Made by a program: the position numbers and the translations under genes. From Salinimicrobium catena (lineage in GTDB: Bacteria; Bacteroidota; Bacteroidia; Flavobacteriales; Flavobacteriaceae), in contig NZ_FNGG01000003.1 in NCBI RefSeq assembly GCF_900102915.1, positions 1-64,000 of the forward strand: DNA of 64,000 nucleotides, given 5' to 3'. The notes beneath the pieces are model-generated. The model saw only the letters and a program-made list of their open reading frames with translations, searched no databases and was not told the DNA's origin. Shown here one piece after another: positions 49,933 through 58,995 of the stretch (positions within the stretch are counted from its first letter, which is position 1; the number at the start of each line of letters is the position of its first letter).

Positions 49933-50454
49933 ATGACCAAAATATTTAGACCCATTTCAAAATCACAATTCCTAAACCTTGGGTTAATTTTTGCCATTAG
50001 CTCTATGCTAGCTGGCTGTGGCGAGTCCGAAAAAGAATTTCCTGATGCCACTTTTCAGATGGAAATGAAAAACTCAAAAGGGGAGCAGGTGAGCATGGAA
50101 GAGTTCAAAGGCAAGGTGATCTTTTTCAATGTGTGGGCAACCTGGTGTGCGCCGTGTATCGAAGAGATGCCAACCATTCACAATTTGTATAAAGAGGTTA
50201 AAGACCGAGAGGATGTAGAGTTTCTCATGCTCTCCATGGACCAGGATTTTGAGAAAGCCATTGAATTCAGGGAAAAATATGATTATGAATTCGAGATCTA
50301 CCGCCTAACCGGCCCAATGCCTGCCATGTACCATACCAAGTTAATTCCCACTACTTTCATCATAAACTCTGAAGGAAAACTTGTCCTGCAGCATGACGGG
50401 ATGGGGGAGTTTGATTCGGGAGAGTTCAAGGAGTATTTCTCAGGGATTAAGTAG
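49933..50454 (+). CDS. TlpA-family thioredoxin-like lipoprotein
   Basis: A 173-aa exported thiol protein. Lipobox MLAGC (cysteine about 29), then a thioredoxin fold with active site ATWCAPCIEEMP and the cis-proline loop TKLIPTTFIIN. The insertion between strands (LMLSMDQDFEKAIEFREKYDYEFEIYRL) is typical of TlpA/ResA. It likely reduces disulfides, for example in cytochrome maturation or outer-membrane proteins. It is monocistronic; only a weak TATTTTTA box lies upstream. Confidence 0.9.
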   Translation: MTKIFRPISKSQFLNLGLIFAISSMLAGCGESEKEFPDATFQMEMKNSKGEQVSMEEFKGKVIFFNVWATWCAPCIEEMPTIHNLYKEVKDREDVEFLMLSMDQDFEKAIEFREKYDYEFEIYRLTGPMPAMYHTKLIPTTFIINSEGKLVLQHDGMGEFDSGEFKEYFSGIK

Positions 50455-50466
50455 AGCTTCTCGTCT

Positions 50467-50518
50467 TCCATTGCTGGAAATATAAAAGCTCTGCCGGCTT
50501 CGCCTGCAGCTTTTCTTG
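50467..50518 (+). repeat. 52-bp hairpin repeat, copy 1
   Basis: Unit running from TCCATTGCTGGAAATA to CAGCTTTTCTTG. Its core folds into a hairpin of AAAAGCT/AGCTTTT arms enclosing GC-GGC/GCC-GC with a TTC loop. Identical to copy 2. Confidence 0.9.
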
Positions 50519-50566
50519 ACTTTGGAATTTGGTGCTTGTGAGTTGTAGTATATCCAAAGGGTGGAG

Positions 50567-50639
50567 GATTTAGAGAATCCTATGTCATCCATTGCTGGAA
50601 ATATAAAAGCTCTGCCGGCTTCGCCTGCAGCTTTTCTTG
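50567..50639 (+). repeat. 52-bp hairpin repeat, copy 2, with shared 21-bp lead
   Basis: The 52-bp unit at 50588-50639 is identical to copy 1. It is preceded by GATTTAGAGAATCCTATGTC, which copy 3 shares but copy 1 does not. Confidence 0.9.
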
Positions 50640-50695
50640 TTTCAACTTTGATCGTGCCAATTGGAATTTGGGATTTGAAAACTTGGAATTTCTAT

Positions 50696-50768
50696 GATTT
50701 AGAGAATCCTATGTCATCCATTGTTGGAAATATAAAAGCTCTGCCGGCTTCGCCTGCAGCTTTTCTTG
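50696..50768 (+). repeat. 52-bp hairpin repeat, copy 3, with shared 21-bp lead
   Basis: The 52-bp unit at 50717-50768 has one change (CCATTGTTGG for CCATTGCTGG). Copies 2 and 3 form a 73-bp direct repeat with a 129-bp period. The sequence between them contains TTGGAATTTGG-type repeats. Confidence 0.9.
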
Positions 50769-50817
50769 TTTTCAGGGTCGCTCACCAAAACAAGTTTTGG
50801 CCGCTTCTGAAAACAAG

Positions 50818-50843
50818 AAAAGCGATGCTCTCGCATCGCTTTT
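50818..50843. terminator. Terminator-like hairpin
   Basis: AAAAGCGATGC/GCATCGCTTTT, 11-bp perfect stem with a TCTC loop, flanked by A and T runs. It could close transcripts coming from the tlpA side. From here to 51083 I see no gene, only a short run of GTTGCC units near 51050. Confidence 0.65.
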
Positions 50844-51083
50844 ATGCTTGTCGGGATGACAGAAAGCAGTGATATTTCTCAAAGCCCTCTATTCCCGGTG
50901 TCTCACAGTTAATCACGAAAATCAATTCACCGAATCATTCACGAAACTTTAAAAAGGTATGCAAAACACAAAATTTGCACTCCTTTGAGTTCTAAAGATA
51001 GATAATAAAATGATAGTTTGAAAGAATTAATTTATTCTGATTTGGAATGGTTGCCGTTGATTGCCGTTGCCGTTGTGACCATT

Positions 51084-51123
51084 AAATAAAAACACCCCAC
51101 AAAAATTACTCTCATGGGGTGTT
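51084..51123 (-). terminator. Terminator of the polysaccharide utilisation operon
   Basis: On the minus strand AACACCCCA/TGGGGTGTT (51123-51115 with 51099-51091) followed by TTTTTATTT, 40 bp after the GH97 stop codon. Confidence 0.88.
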
Positions 51124-51163
51124 CATCTTTGTAAAACAAAGAGGCGACTATCAAACTTCTTAT

Positions 51164-53182
51164 TTATAAAGGACTAAACCTTATGGCTGTTCCACCACCT
51201 GGTTGCAGGCTGAGATCTAAAACAGAGGTGCTTTCAACGGTTTTAGTCGTAATGTTTACAGGAGTTGGATTTGTTTTGTAATTAGCATTTTTGCCATCTG
51301 AATAGATTATTGCCTGATATTTCTTCCCTGGTTCCAGGAAACTTAAAGAAGCTTGAAGGTTCCTGGCCTTTTCGTCAGTTATAGCTCCTAAATACCAATC
51401 TTCGGTTTCCCAGTCTTTCCGAACCACAGTGGCATATTCACCTATCTCTGCATTTAAGACTTTAGTATCTGCCCAAATTGAAGGCACTTGTTTTACAAAA
51501 TCGAATTCAGGTTTTCCAACATAGTTCTCCGGGAGATCTGAGGCCATTTGAAATGGGCTGAAAAGGACAACATAGAGTGCTAGCTGTTTTGCCAAAGTAG
51601 TTTGAACTCGAGCTCCATTAGGCGTTTCATAATCGAAGTCAAAAATTCCGGGAGTAAAATCAAAAGGTCCGGATAGCATTCTGGTAAAAGGTACAACAGT
51701 TGTATGTTCTGGAGTATTTCCACCGTCTGCCGACCAGGCATTGTACTCCTGACCTCTTCCACCTTCCTGGGTCATGAGGTTAGGATAGGTCCGTTGTAGA
51801 CCGGTTCCCTTTACAGGTTCATGGTTATTGATCATGATATTATACTTAGCCGCAGTCTCTATGACTTTACGGTAATGCCTAACGCCATACTGACCATCAT
51901 GCCACTCCTTTTTGTCCAGGTATTTATTGACATAGCCCGTTTTTACTGCATTTACTCCTAACTTTTGATATAATGCGAAGGCATCATCCATTTGTTTCTC
52001 GTAATGTTTTGCTGCCCCGGCTGTTTCGTGGTGACCGATCAAACGAACATTTTTGGTCGCAGCATATTCTGAGATCTCTTCAAGATCAAAATCTGGATAA
52101 GGCTCTGTAAAGCTGAAGGCAGTTCCGTCTGCCGTCCAATCTCCATCCCAACCGACATTCCATCCTTCAACCAACACTCCATCAAACCCATGAGCGGCAG
52201 CAAAATCAATATAGTCTTTGGTATTCTCTGTTGTTGCACCATGTTTCTCTCCCTGTCCCCAGGAATACTTTCCGAGGTGCATTCCCCACCAGATACCCAT
52301 GTACTTGGAAGGTTCTATCCACGAAAGGTCTTCGATCTCTGATGGTTCATTTAGGTTCAGCATTAGAGTGGAGGTCATTAGTCCACCTGGCTCTTCTGCA
52401 ACTATAATTGTTCGCCATGGCGTTTCAAAAGGAGCTTCGGTATAGACCTTAACTCCATCTGCCCATGGCACCAATTCACTTTTATACTGATTGTCTTCTG
52501 AATTGTACAAAGTCATGGATGCAAAGTCTGTAAGATTTGCTTCATGTATGGCCAAATATTTTCCAGATTTCAGTTCAAATGTGGCTGGCGTATTGATCGT
52601 GTCTGTTTGATTTAATGGAGATTTCCGGTAGAAACTTTCATAGTAGCTGTTCTCTGAATGAACAGGAGCCCACCACACCTCGGGTTCATCAACAAAATTA
52701 AATTCCGTTAATTCATTAGAGATTTTCAACTCTTTCAAAGAAGGCTGTTCAGGAAAAGAATAGCGGTATCCTACTCCATCGTTAAATACCCGAAAAATGA
52801 TGTCCATAGATCTATGTGGCGCCTCTTTTTCTTTAAGATGCACAACAAGCTCATTGTGGTTATTTTGTACCTGCTTAAATTCCCCCCAGGGCTGTTCCCA
52901 TGTCTCATCAACAGAATTTGTTTCGGTGGAGATGACCTCGAATCCTTCAGACATAGAGGCTGTTTCCTCAAACTCAAATCCCATTTTAGAAGGTGATACT
53001 ATTATTTCATCTTCTGATAATATGCTATAGTATGGAACTCCCTCATCAGTGAGAGAAAAAATCACTTTGTTTTTTGAATCCGGCGATGAAACCGAAATTT
53101 CCTTCTCCACACATGAGGCAAATGCCAGAGAAATTAGAGTATAAATTAGGATTGACTTAATCGATTTGTTTTTCATTTTCAT
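51164..53182 (-). CDS. Glycoside hydrolase family 97, SusB-like
   Basis: A 672-aa lipoprotein (lipobox FASC) expected to remove terminal alpha-linked glucose or galactose in the periplasm. N-terminal beta-sandwich (about 20-270), TIM barrel (about 280-550: YMGIWWGMHLGKYSWGQG, GFDGVLVEGWNVGWDGDW, NVRLIGHHETAGA, GVNAVKTGYVNKY, INNHEPVKGTGLQRTYPN, TQEGGRGQEYNAW) and C-terminal beta domain. The VKTGYV strand with Gly and the NNHE/QEGGRGQEY glutamates resemble the inverting SusB-type alpha-glucosidases rather than the retaining group with an Asp nucleophile. Start at 53182 or 53176. Last gene of the operon. Confidence 0.9.
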   Translation of the reverse strand: MKMKNKSIKSILIYTLISLAFASCVEKEISVSSPDSKNKVIFSLTDEGVPYYSILSEDEIIVSPSKMGFEFEETASMSEGFEVISTETNSVDETWEQPWGEFKQVQNNHNELVVHLKEKEAPHRSMDIIFRVFNDGVGYRYSFPEQPSLKELKISNELTEFNFVDEPEVWWAPVHSENSYYESFYRKSPLNQTDTINTPATFELKSGKYLAIHEANLTDFASMTLYNSEDNQYKSELVPWADGVKVYTEAPFETPWRTIIVAEEPGGLMTSTLMLNLNEPSEIEDLSWIEPSKYMGIWWGMHLGKYSWGQGEKHGATTENTKDYIDFAAAHGFDGVLVEGWNVGWDGDWTADGTAFSFTEPYPDFDLEEISEYAATKNVRLIGHHETAGAAKHYEKQMDDAFALYQKLGVNAVKTGYVNKYLDKKEWHDGQYGVRHYRKVIETAAKYNIMINNHEPVKGTGLQRTYPNLMTQEGGRGQEYNAWSADGGNTPEHTTVVPFTRMLSGPFDFTPGIFDFDYETPNGARVQTTLAKQLALYVVLFSPFQMASDLPENYVGKPEFDFVKQVPSIWADTKVLNAEIGEYATVVRKDWETEDWYLGAITDEKARNLQASLSFLEPGKKYQAIIYSDGKNANYKTNPTPVNITTKTVESTSVLDLSLQPGGGTAIRFSPL

Positions 53183-53192
53183 AAAGCTGATG

Positions 53193-54449
53193 CTATTCCT
53201 CAATACTGTTTAAAATTTCTACTGCTTTTTCCGGTTGTACGGATGCAAAATACTCGAAGGCCTGATCAAGTTTCCTTTGCACATCAGCATTTCCACTGTA
53301 CTCTTTTCTGAAAGAAAATAGTCTAAAGATGTTTTCAAAAACATTGAAACTTAACTCTGCACCAGTAAAATCTCTTACCTTTTCAATATAGGAGAACCCA
53401 AATTCTTCTGTAGGTTCAAACATAGTTCCTTCGCCGAAATCGTTCCAGGAGATCAATTGCAAATAGTCCAGGTTATTTTTTGATGCAAGCTGAAGGGTTT
53501 GGTCCAGTGTTGCTCCATTGTTGTGCTCGATAGTCCAACCGATGCTACTGGAGGATCCGCCCTCCTGATAGAAATCTTTAAAACCGGGATACGCGCCGCC
53601 CATTCCTATTTCCAAAGAGGGAAGGGTATTGGTGTAAAAGTTTTCCAGGTATGAATTATTTTCGTAAACCCATGCATATTCTCCCTGTGCATTTTCACCG
53701 GCTTCTGAAGAGCTGTCCCATAAGGTCAAGAATGTTGGAGGTGTGTTTAGAGTTCTGAAAACCTCAGTCCATCTCTCAGGAGTTTCCAAAGTAATAGGAC
53801 CGAATACCATTAAAAGCGGATTATTATTTATCTCGATGTAATTTGGGTCTGAAAAGAAATTGGATTCTAAATATCTCATATCCCTTTTGGCTGCACTTTC
53901 AGGGGTGGGAGCCATTTCCGCATTGACCACATTGTTTAGAAAACGATCTTCATAAACAATAGCATACTCAAGGCCCACATCATCCATCATTTCCACTACC
54001 TGTTCAGTATTTTCTCGTACCATGGCGTAATCATTTACATCATAAGTACCATACCAGTCGATTAGAATACCATCTATACCAGAATATTTCATCAACAAAA
54101 GGTGATATTCAATAACATCTTCGTCTCCTGAGTGGTATGGACCGATCAGGGGATAGTAATGCGAGGCGATTTCTCTGTTTCCTTCAGCATCAACATTGTC
54201 TGGATTCTGATTTTGCATGGTCCAGTGGTAACCCCATTGATTGTTGTTACTACTTTCTTTCGATTCGAACCAGGTCATGTAGTGCATGTACACTTTGGTA
54301 TCACTTGTCTTGGCCACCGGCACGGGATCAAATTCTTCAATCGTGGTGGAACTACCTGAAGGAGAATCACTGTCACAACTGGCCACAAAGAAAATTCCTA
54401 AAGCTCCAAGACAGCCGGTTATAAATGGATTAATCATTCTTCTTATCAT
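53193..54449 (-). CDS. Glycoside hydrolase family 71/99-like lipoprotein
   Basis: A 418-aa exported protein (lipobox VASC, cysteine about 22) with a GH71/GH99-type TIM barrel: VYMHYMTWFESKE, YYPLIGPYHSGDEDVIEYHLLLMKYSGIDGILIDWYG, YAIVYEDRFLNN, PLLMVFGP, and LISWNDFGEGTMFEPTEEFGFSYIE near the end, with the family's acidic pair. GH99 acts on alpha-mannan and GH71 on alpha-1,3-glucan, so an endo-acting enzyme on an alpha-linked polymer is likely. Start MIRRMINPF at 54449. Lies 34 bp after susD. Confidence 0.87.
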   Translation of the reverse strand: MIRRMINPFITGCLGALGIFFVASCDSDSPSGSSTTIEEFDPVPVAKTSDTKVYMHYMTWFESKESSNNNQWGYHWTMQNQNPDNVDAEGNREIASHYYPLIGPYHSGDEDVIEYHLLLMKYSGIDGILIDWYGTYDVNDYAMVRENTEQVVEMMDDVGLEYAIVYEDRFLNNVVNAEMAPTPESAAKRDMRYLESNFFSDPNYIEINNNPLLMVFGPITLETPERWTEVFRTLNTPPTFLTLWDSSSEAGENAQGEYAWVYENNSYLENFYTNTLPSLEIGMGGAYPGFKDFYQEGGSSSSIGWTIEHNNGATLDQTLQLASKNNLDYLQLISWNDFGEGTMFEPTEEFGFSYIEKVRDFTGAELSFNVFENIFRLFSFRKEYSGNADVQRKLDQAFEYFASVQPEKAVEILNSIEE

Positions 54450-54483
54450 CTTTTTAATTTTTTGAGGAGGCAAAGCCCCGGAA

Positions 54484-55986
54484 TTAATATCCAGGGTTTT
54501 GCACCAAATTAGTGTTCTTGTCCAATTCAACTTGAGGTATAGGGAAAATCGCCCGGTATTCCGGTGTTGCACCTTTTTCCCACCATGGCTGGAAAAAGGT
54601 TCCAAACCTGATGTTGTCTGTTCTCCTCTTACCTTCAAAAATGAACTCCCTTAATAGTTCGTTGTTTAGGTAATCAAGATCAATAGTAGCAGGAGTTTCG
54701 GTACCAGCACGAGCTGTAATTTGATCTATAAATGGTCTTGCCAAATCAGGTGATCCCATGCGTACATAACTCTCCGCCTGCATCATAAGAACTTCGGCAT
54801 ACCTTATCACTACCCAGTCGTGATCCCTTTCCCAGGTTTCCCCGGCCTTTTGCTCATACTTATTCAGCCTAACGCCTTCGTTTTGTTGGGCATTTGTGAA
54901 ATTTCCTATTTCTTCAGTATACACCAATGGTTCTCCGTTATCCATAATAAGCACTGAGCCCGTCCCTAGATGAATTTGTTCCCCTTCTAAGAAAGATTTC
55001 TTTCTTACATCGTGATCTTCAAATGCCGAATAGGCACCAGGTTGTCCACTGATCCCGTTAGCACTCCAAGGGTAATCTCCAATAGGAGAAATCGTGAACC
55101 TGTGCAGATAGTGAGCAGACATAGAATTAAGATAATTACCAAGAGTTCCAGCATCGGAATCATATGGAATGGCTAAAATGATCTCATTGGAGTTCTGATT
55201 TTCGGTGGCAAAATTTGCAAAGTAATCAGGTTCTAAAGTGTAGCCCGTAATATTTCTACATGCGTCAATACAATCCTGCCACCTTGGTACACCTACAAAA
55301 GCCTCTGAATTCAAATATAGTCTTGCCAGGAGAGCATAAGCAACGTTTTGAGTGAATTTGGAATAAGCAATTTCCGAAGATAAATGAGGAATAGACTCCA
55401 ACAATTCTGTTTCTACAAAATCAAATACTTCTTGTCTTGAAGAATTGGCAGGAAGTTCCTGGTCTTCAAAATCAGTTACAATTGGCACATTTCCAAACAT
55501 ATCAAGGAGCAAATAATAATAGTATGCTCTTACGGCTCTAAGTTCTGCTTTAATGGGTGTTTGTGCTTCCTCAGATAAACCCGATTGGTCAATTTGATAG
55601 ATAATGGAATTGATCTTTGCTATACCAGTGTAAGAATATCTCCAGGCGGAAAGGATCATTCCGTTATCCGCATCCCAGGTATGCCGTTGTGCTTCCTGGT
55701 ATTGGCCTCCATCATACCAATCTGTTCCTCTTGTGGGAATTGTCGCTTCATCTGAGACTACTTCATTCAAGAAAAACACATATTCACTTGTAGGATAAGA
55801 AGTGGAAATGTCATCTTTAAAGCCTCTTAAGGAGGAGTAGGCTCCTCCCACCAAGGCTTCGACTTCAGACGGGGTTTGGCCGAAATCTGTGTCCTGCACT
55901 TTATCGTACAGCTCTTCATCTAATGCTGTGCAAGAGGTAAAAAGAAAAATACCACTGAACAGAAAACTCGCTATTTTAAATTTCAT
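54484..55986 (-). CDS. susD: SusD/RagB-family glycan-binding lipoprotein
   Basis: A 500-aa surface lipoprotein (lipobox FTSC, cysteine about 19) that forms the lid of the SusC channel. Family marks: the DTDFGQTPSEVEALVGGAYSSL start, TPR-like helices (AELRAVRAYYYYLLLDMFGNVPIV, YALLARLYLNSEAF), and the C-terminal DWVVIRYAEVLMMQAESYVRMG, LRREFIFEGKRR-type block (ELLREFIFEGKRRTDNIRFG) and AIFPIPQVELDKN. Complete. It binds the target glycan at the cell surface. Lies 32 bp after susC. Confidence 0.96.
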   Translation of the reverse strand: MKFKIASFLFSGIFLFTSCTALDEELYDKVQDTDFGQTPSEVEALVGGAYSSLRGFKDDISTSYPTSEYVFFLNEVVSDEATIPTRGTDWYDGGQYQEAQRHTWDADNGMILSAWRYSYTGIAKINSIIYQIDQSGLSEEAQTPIKAELRAVRAYYYYLLLDMFGNVPIVTDFEDQELPANSSRQEVFDFVETELLESIPHLSSEIAYSKFTQNVAYALLARLYLNSEAFVGVPRWQDCIDACRNITGYTLEPDYFANFATENQNSNEIILAIPYDSDAGTLGNYLNSMSAHYLHRFTISPIGDYPWSANGISGQPGAYSAFEDHDVRKKSFLEGEQIHLGTGSVLIMDNGEPLVYTEEIGNFTNAQQNEGVRLNKYEQKAGETWERDHDWVVIRYAEVLMMQAESYVRMGSPDLARPFIDQITARAGTETPATIDLDYLNNELLREFIFEGKRRTDNIRFGTFFQPWWEKGATPEYRAIFPIPQVELDKNTNLVQNPGY

Positions 55987-56018
55987 GTTTTTGTCTTTTT
56001 AATTTTGTAACGTTCACG

Positions 56019-58949
56019 TTATTTCAATGAGATGTTCAATCCAAGGGAAATCGTGGTGGGTTTTGGGTATATGTTGAACCTGTCGATTCCCGGGCTTGCT
56101 AATCCACTGGTAGCAACTTCAGGATCTACTCCAGAGTAATCTGTAAATACTGCCAGGTTTTCTCCCAATACGTAGATCCTTAAATTTGAGAACATGTCAT
56201 TCACTGGTAAATTATAGCCGAAGGTTACTGTCTGTAGCCTGAAAAACGACGCATCTTCTACCCAGTAACTGGAATAGGTGGGAGTGGAAGTAATACCGGT
56301 TGCAAAAAACTCATCCGGTACATTATATGCTGGTAATCTGTTCTGGTCGTAAAGCATCATATTTGTAGCATTAAGCACTTCTTGACCAAAGCTACCATAA
56401 CCGGTAAAGCTGAAATCGAAGTCATTGTAAGTGAAGTTCATGCCGAGACCTACGTTAAGGGAAGGCTGAACATCGCCAATTGCAGTGTCCTCTTCACCAA
56501 GTATGAATTCCCCGTTCTCATCAAGTCCTAGAAATTCACGGCCCCAGAATGTTCCTACTGGATATCCTTCTCTGATCACCTGTGAAAATTGGTTTGACAT
56601 ACCTGATAACCCATGAAGAGATCCACTGTAAATAATATCCGTTTCATACACCTGATTTGATAGTTTTTCAATCTTCTGTTCGTTGCTGGACAAATTAAGA
56701 TTGGCATCCCAGGTGAAGTTCGATCCTTCCATTATATTAGCATTAAGAGAAAGTTCAATTCCCTTATTGGAGAGCTCTCCAACGTTTGCAAGCATGGTTC
56801 CCACCAGATATGGTGGCTGAGGAACTTCATATGTATATAACAGGTCATTTGTATACTTGCTGTACCAATCTATAGAACCGTAGATACGATTGAAAAAGCT
56901 AAAATCAACTCCAATATTTAGTTGTTCGGTTGATTCCCACTTTAGGTCCGGGTTTGGGTTTTGAACAGGAGAGTAAGCAACCTTCCATGCATCAGTATCA
57001 GGGTCGTAATAGCTATCTCTTCCAACGCCTAAAATAGACAAGGATTTGTATTCTCCAATTCCTTCTTGATTTCCAGTTATACCGTATCCAGCCCGCAATT
57101 TCAAATTAGTAAGCCAGTCTGCACTGTCGCTCATGAAGTCTTCATTAGAGATCTGCCAAGCTGCAGAAGCTGATGGAAATGTTCCCCACTTATTATTCTT
57201 TCCAAATCGGCTCGAACCATCTTTTCGGATCGTAGCGGTAAACATATACCTACTATCGTATGAGTAATTTCCCCTGGCAAAGAACGAAATGAGTCGGGAT
57301 TTACCTTTAAAGGAATACACATCACCCAAGCGATAATCTTGTCCTGCTCCCAAATTGTTATATAGAAAAAGATCGGTTTCAAAACCACTTCGTTGTGCTC
57401 CAAAACCTTCATACTCGTTTTCTAAAAATGAATACCCAGCCATGGCGTTTACTTTGTGGCTATTGAAGGTTTTGTCGTAGTTGATATAGGTTTCCAGTTG
57501 AGAAGTGGTATACTGGTCATAGGATTTATTAGCATAACCATTTTCAGTCCTTCCCTCCATAATTGCATAAGAGGGTTTGTAGATATTTCCGGTGTGGGCG
57601 TTGTGCTCCAGTGAAAGATTAACGACAGCTTTAAAATCATTCAGAAAGTTATATTCTGTTTTCAAATATCCTAACAGTCGCTTTCTCTTGTCATCAGCGG
57701 TTCTGTTTGTCATGATCTCCACCGGGTTTTCGTAAAGAGTGCCGCCTACTTGGCTAAATTCACCCTCACGGGTGTATACAGGAATTGTGGGGTTCAAGTT
57801 ATAAGCTCTTTTGAATATCCTGTAATCAAGAGGATGCCATTCATCCATATTTGCAGTAAGACCGATATCAAATTTCAGATCTTTTTCAAGAGCGTATTGA
57901 TAAGTGCGTACGCTTGCCGCCAATCTTTCCAGACCTGTGGTTTTAACTATACCTTCATTGTCCAGGTATGACACAGAAGCTCGTAAACCACTGAATTCTT
58001 TTCCTGTTGAGAGGCTTATGGTATGAGATTGTGTAAAAGCCGTTTGCTCTAATTCTTCCTGCCAGTTGGTATCAGCTCCAAAATCTATGGCTTGGGTAAC
58101 GTTATTTTCGCGAACATAGTTTCGCCACTGGTTGGCCGAGAGCATATCAATGTTATTGGCAGAAAAACTCACTCCGGAATAACCGGTGTAGTTAACAGCC
58201 ATTCCACTTAATTCACCGCTCTTTGTTGTAATTATTATTACCCCGTTTGCTCCTCTAGAACCGTATATAGCCGATGCCGACGCGTCTTTAAGAACGTCAA
58301 TGGATTTGATATCTGAAGGCTGCACAGCATTGATGTCTACCCCCGGAATTCCATCAACTACAACCAGAGGATTATTACTGGCAGTTAAGGAAGTCCCTCC
58401 TCTTAACCTCATGGTAGCTCCACTGCTGGGATCGCCTGAACCCTGAACTACCGTCAGACCGGCTACTTTTCCCTGTAGCACTTGTTCGGTAGAAGAGATA
58501 ACTCCTTTTACCAGCTCATCTCCCGAAACAGAGGAAATAGCTCCGGTAAGATCCGATTTCCGCATTGTTCCATAACCTACTGCTACCAGTACAACTTCTT
58601 CAAGCGCTTGAGCATCGGTTTCAAGAGTAATAGGTAAAGGAGAAGAAGTTTCTGAAGTTATAGGAATGTTCCGAGTAACAAATCCTACGTAGGACACTTC
58701 AAGATTATTTCCTTCGGCAATAGTTATTTCGAAATGACCGTCAAAGTCTGTTGTGGTTCCATTACTTGTACCGCTTTCCAAAATGGTTGCGCCCGGTAAG
58801 GGTTGCCCTGTTTTATCATAGACGGTACCGCTAATTTCTCTCTTTTCCTGTGCTTCCATTCCTAAAGTAAAAAGAAGCATGCAGAGCAATAGCAGGGAGC
58901 CCAGTACAGGTTTTCTTCCTGGACTTGTGAAATTATTTTTAATATTCAT
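56019..58949 (-). CDS. susC: SusC/RagA-family TonB-dependent receptor
   Basis: A 976-aa outer-membrane importer. Signal peptide (to about residue 33), carboxypeptidase-like regulatory domain (ISGTVYDKTGQPLPGATILESG, about 38-115), a plug domain (GYGTMRKSDLTGAISSVSGDEL, LRGGTSLTASNNPLVVVDGIPG, IDVLKDASASAIYGSRGANGV) and a 22-strand barrel ending VYPKPTTISLGLNISLK-like with a terminal aromatic-poor strand. Energised by TonB-ExbBD. The paired susD gene follows. The length is a little under the average of the family. Confidence 0.97.
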   Translation of the reverse strand: MNIKNNFTSPGRKPVLGSLLLLCMLLFTLGMEAQEKREISGTVYDKTGQPLPGATILESGTSNGTTTDFDGHFEITIAEGNNLEVSYVGFVTRNIPITSETSSPLPITLETDAQALEEVVLVAVGYGTMRKSDLTGAISSVSGDELVKGVISSTEQVLQGKVAGLTVVQGSGDPSSGATMRLRGGTSLTASNNPLVVVDGIPGVDINAVQPSDIKSIDVLKDASASAIYGSRGANGVIIITTKSGELSGMAVNYTGYSGVSFSANNIDMLSANQWRNYVRENNVTQAIDFGADTNWQEELEQTAFTQSHTISLSTGKEFSGLRASVSYLDNEGIVKTTGLERLAASVRTYQYALEKDLKFDIGLTANMDEWHPLDYRIFKRAYNLNPTIPVYTREGEFSQVGGTLYENPVEIMTNRTADDKRKRLLGYLKTEYNFLNDFKAVVNLSLEHNAHTGNIYKPSYAIMEGRTENGYANKSYDQYTTSQLETYINYDKTFNSHKVNAMAGYSFLENEYEGFGAQRSGFETDLFLYNNLGAGQDYRLGDVYSFKGKSRLISFFARGNYSYDSRYMFTATIRKDGSSRFGKNNKWGTFPSASAAWQISNEDFMSDSADWLTNLKLRAGYGITGNQEGIGEYKSLSILGVGRDSYYDPDTDAWKVAYSPVQNPNPDLKWESTEQLNIGVDFSFFNRIYGSIDWYSKYTNDLLYTYEVPQPPYLVGTMLANVGELSNKGIELSLNANIMEGSNFTWDANLNLSSNEQKIEKLSNQVYETDIIYSGSLHGLSGMSNQFSQVIREGYPVGTFWGREFLGLDENGEFILGEEDTAIGDVQPSLNVGLGMNFTYNDFDFSFTGYGSFGQEVLNATNMMLYDQNRLPAYNVPDEFFATGITSTPTYSSYWVEDASFFRLQTVTFGYNLPVNDMFSNLRIYVLGENLAVFTDYSGVDPEVATSGLASPGIDRFNIYPKPTTISLGLNISLK

Positions 58950-58995
58950 TAGAATAGATATTTTAGTGAAAATTGTATTGTGCCTTTTTGTGCTG

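Noticed and set aside
50561-50872. 103-codon frame across the 52-bp repeats
   Set aside because: It is made of repeated hairpin DNA, its peptide repeats only because the DNA does, and it has no start context or homology.
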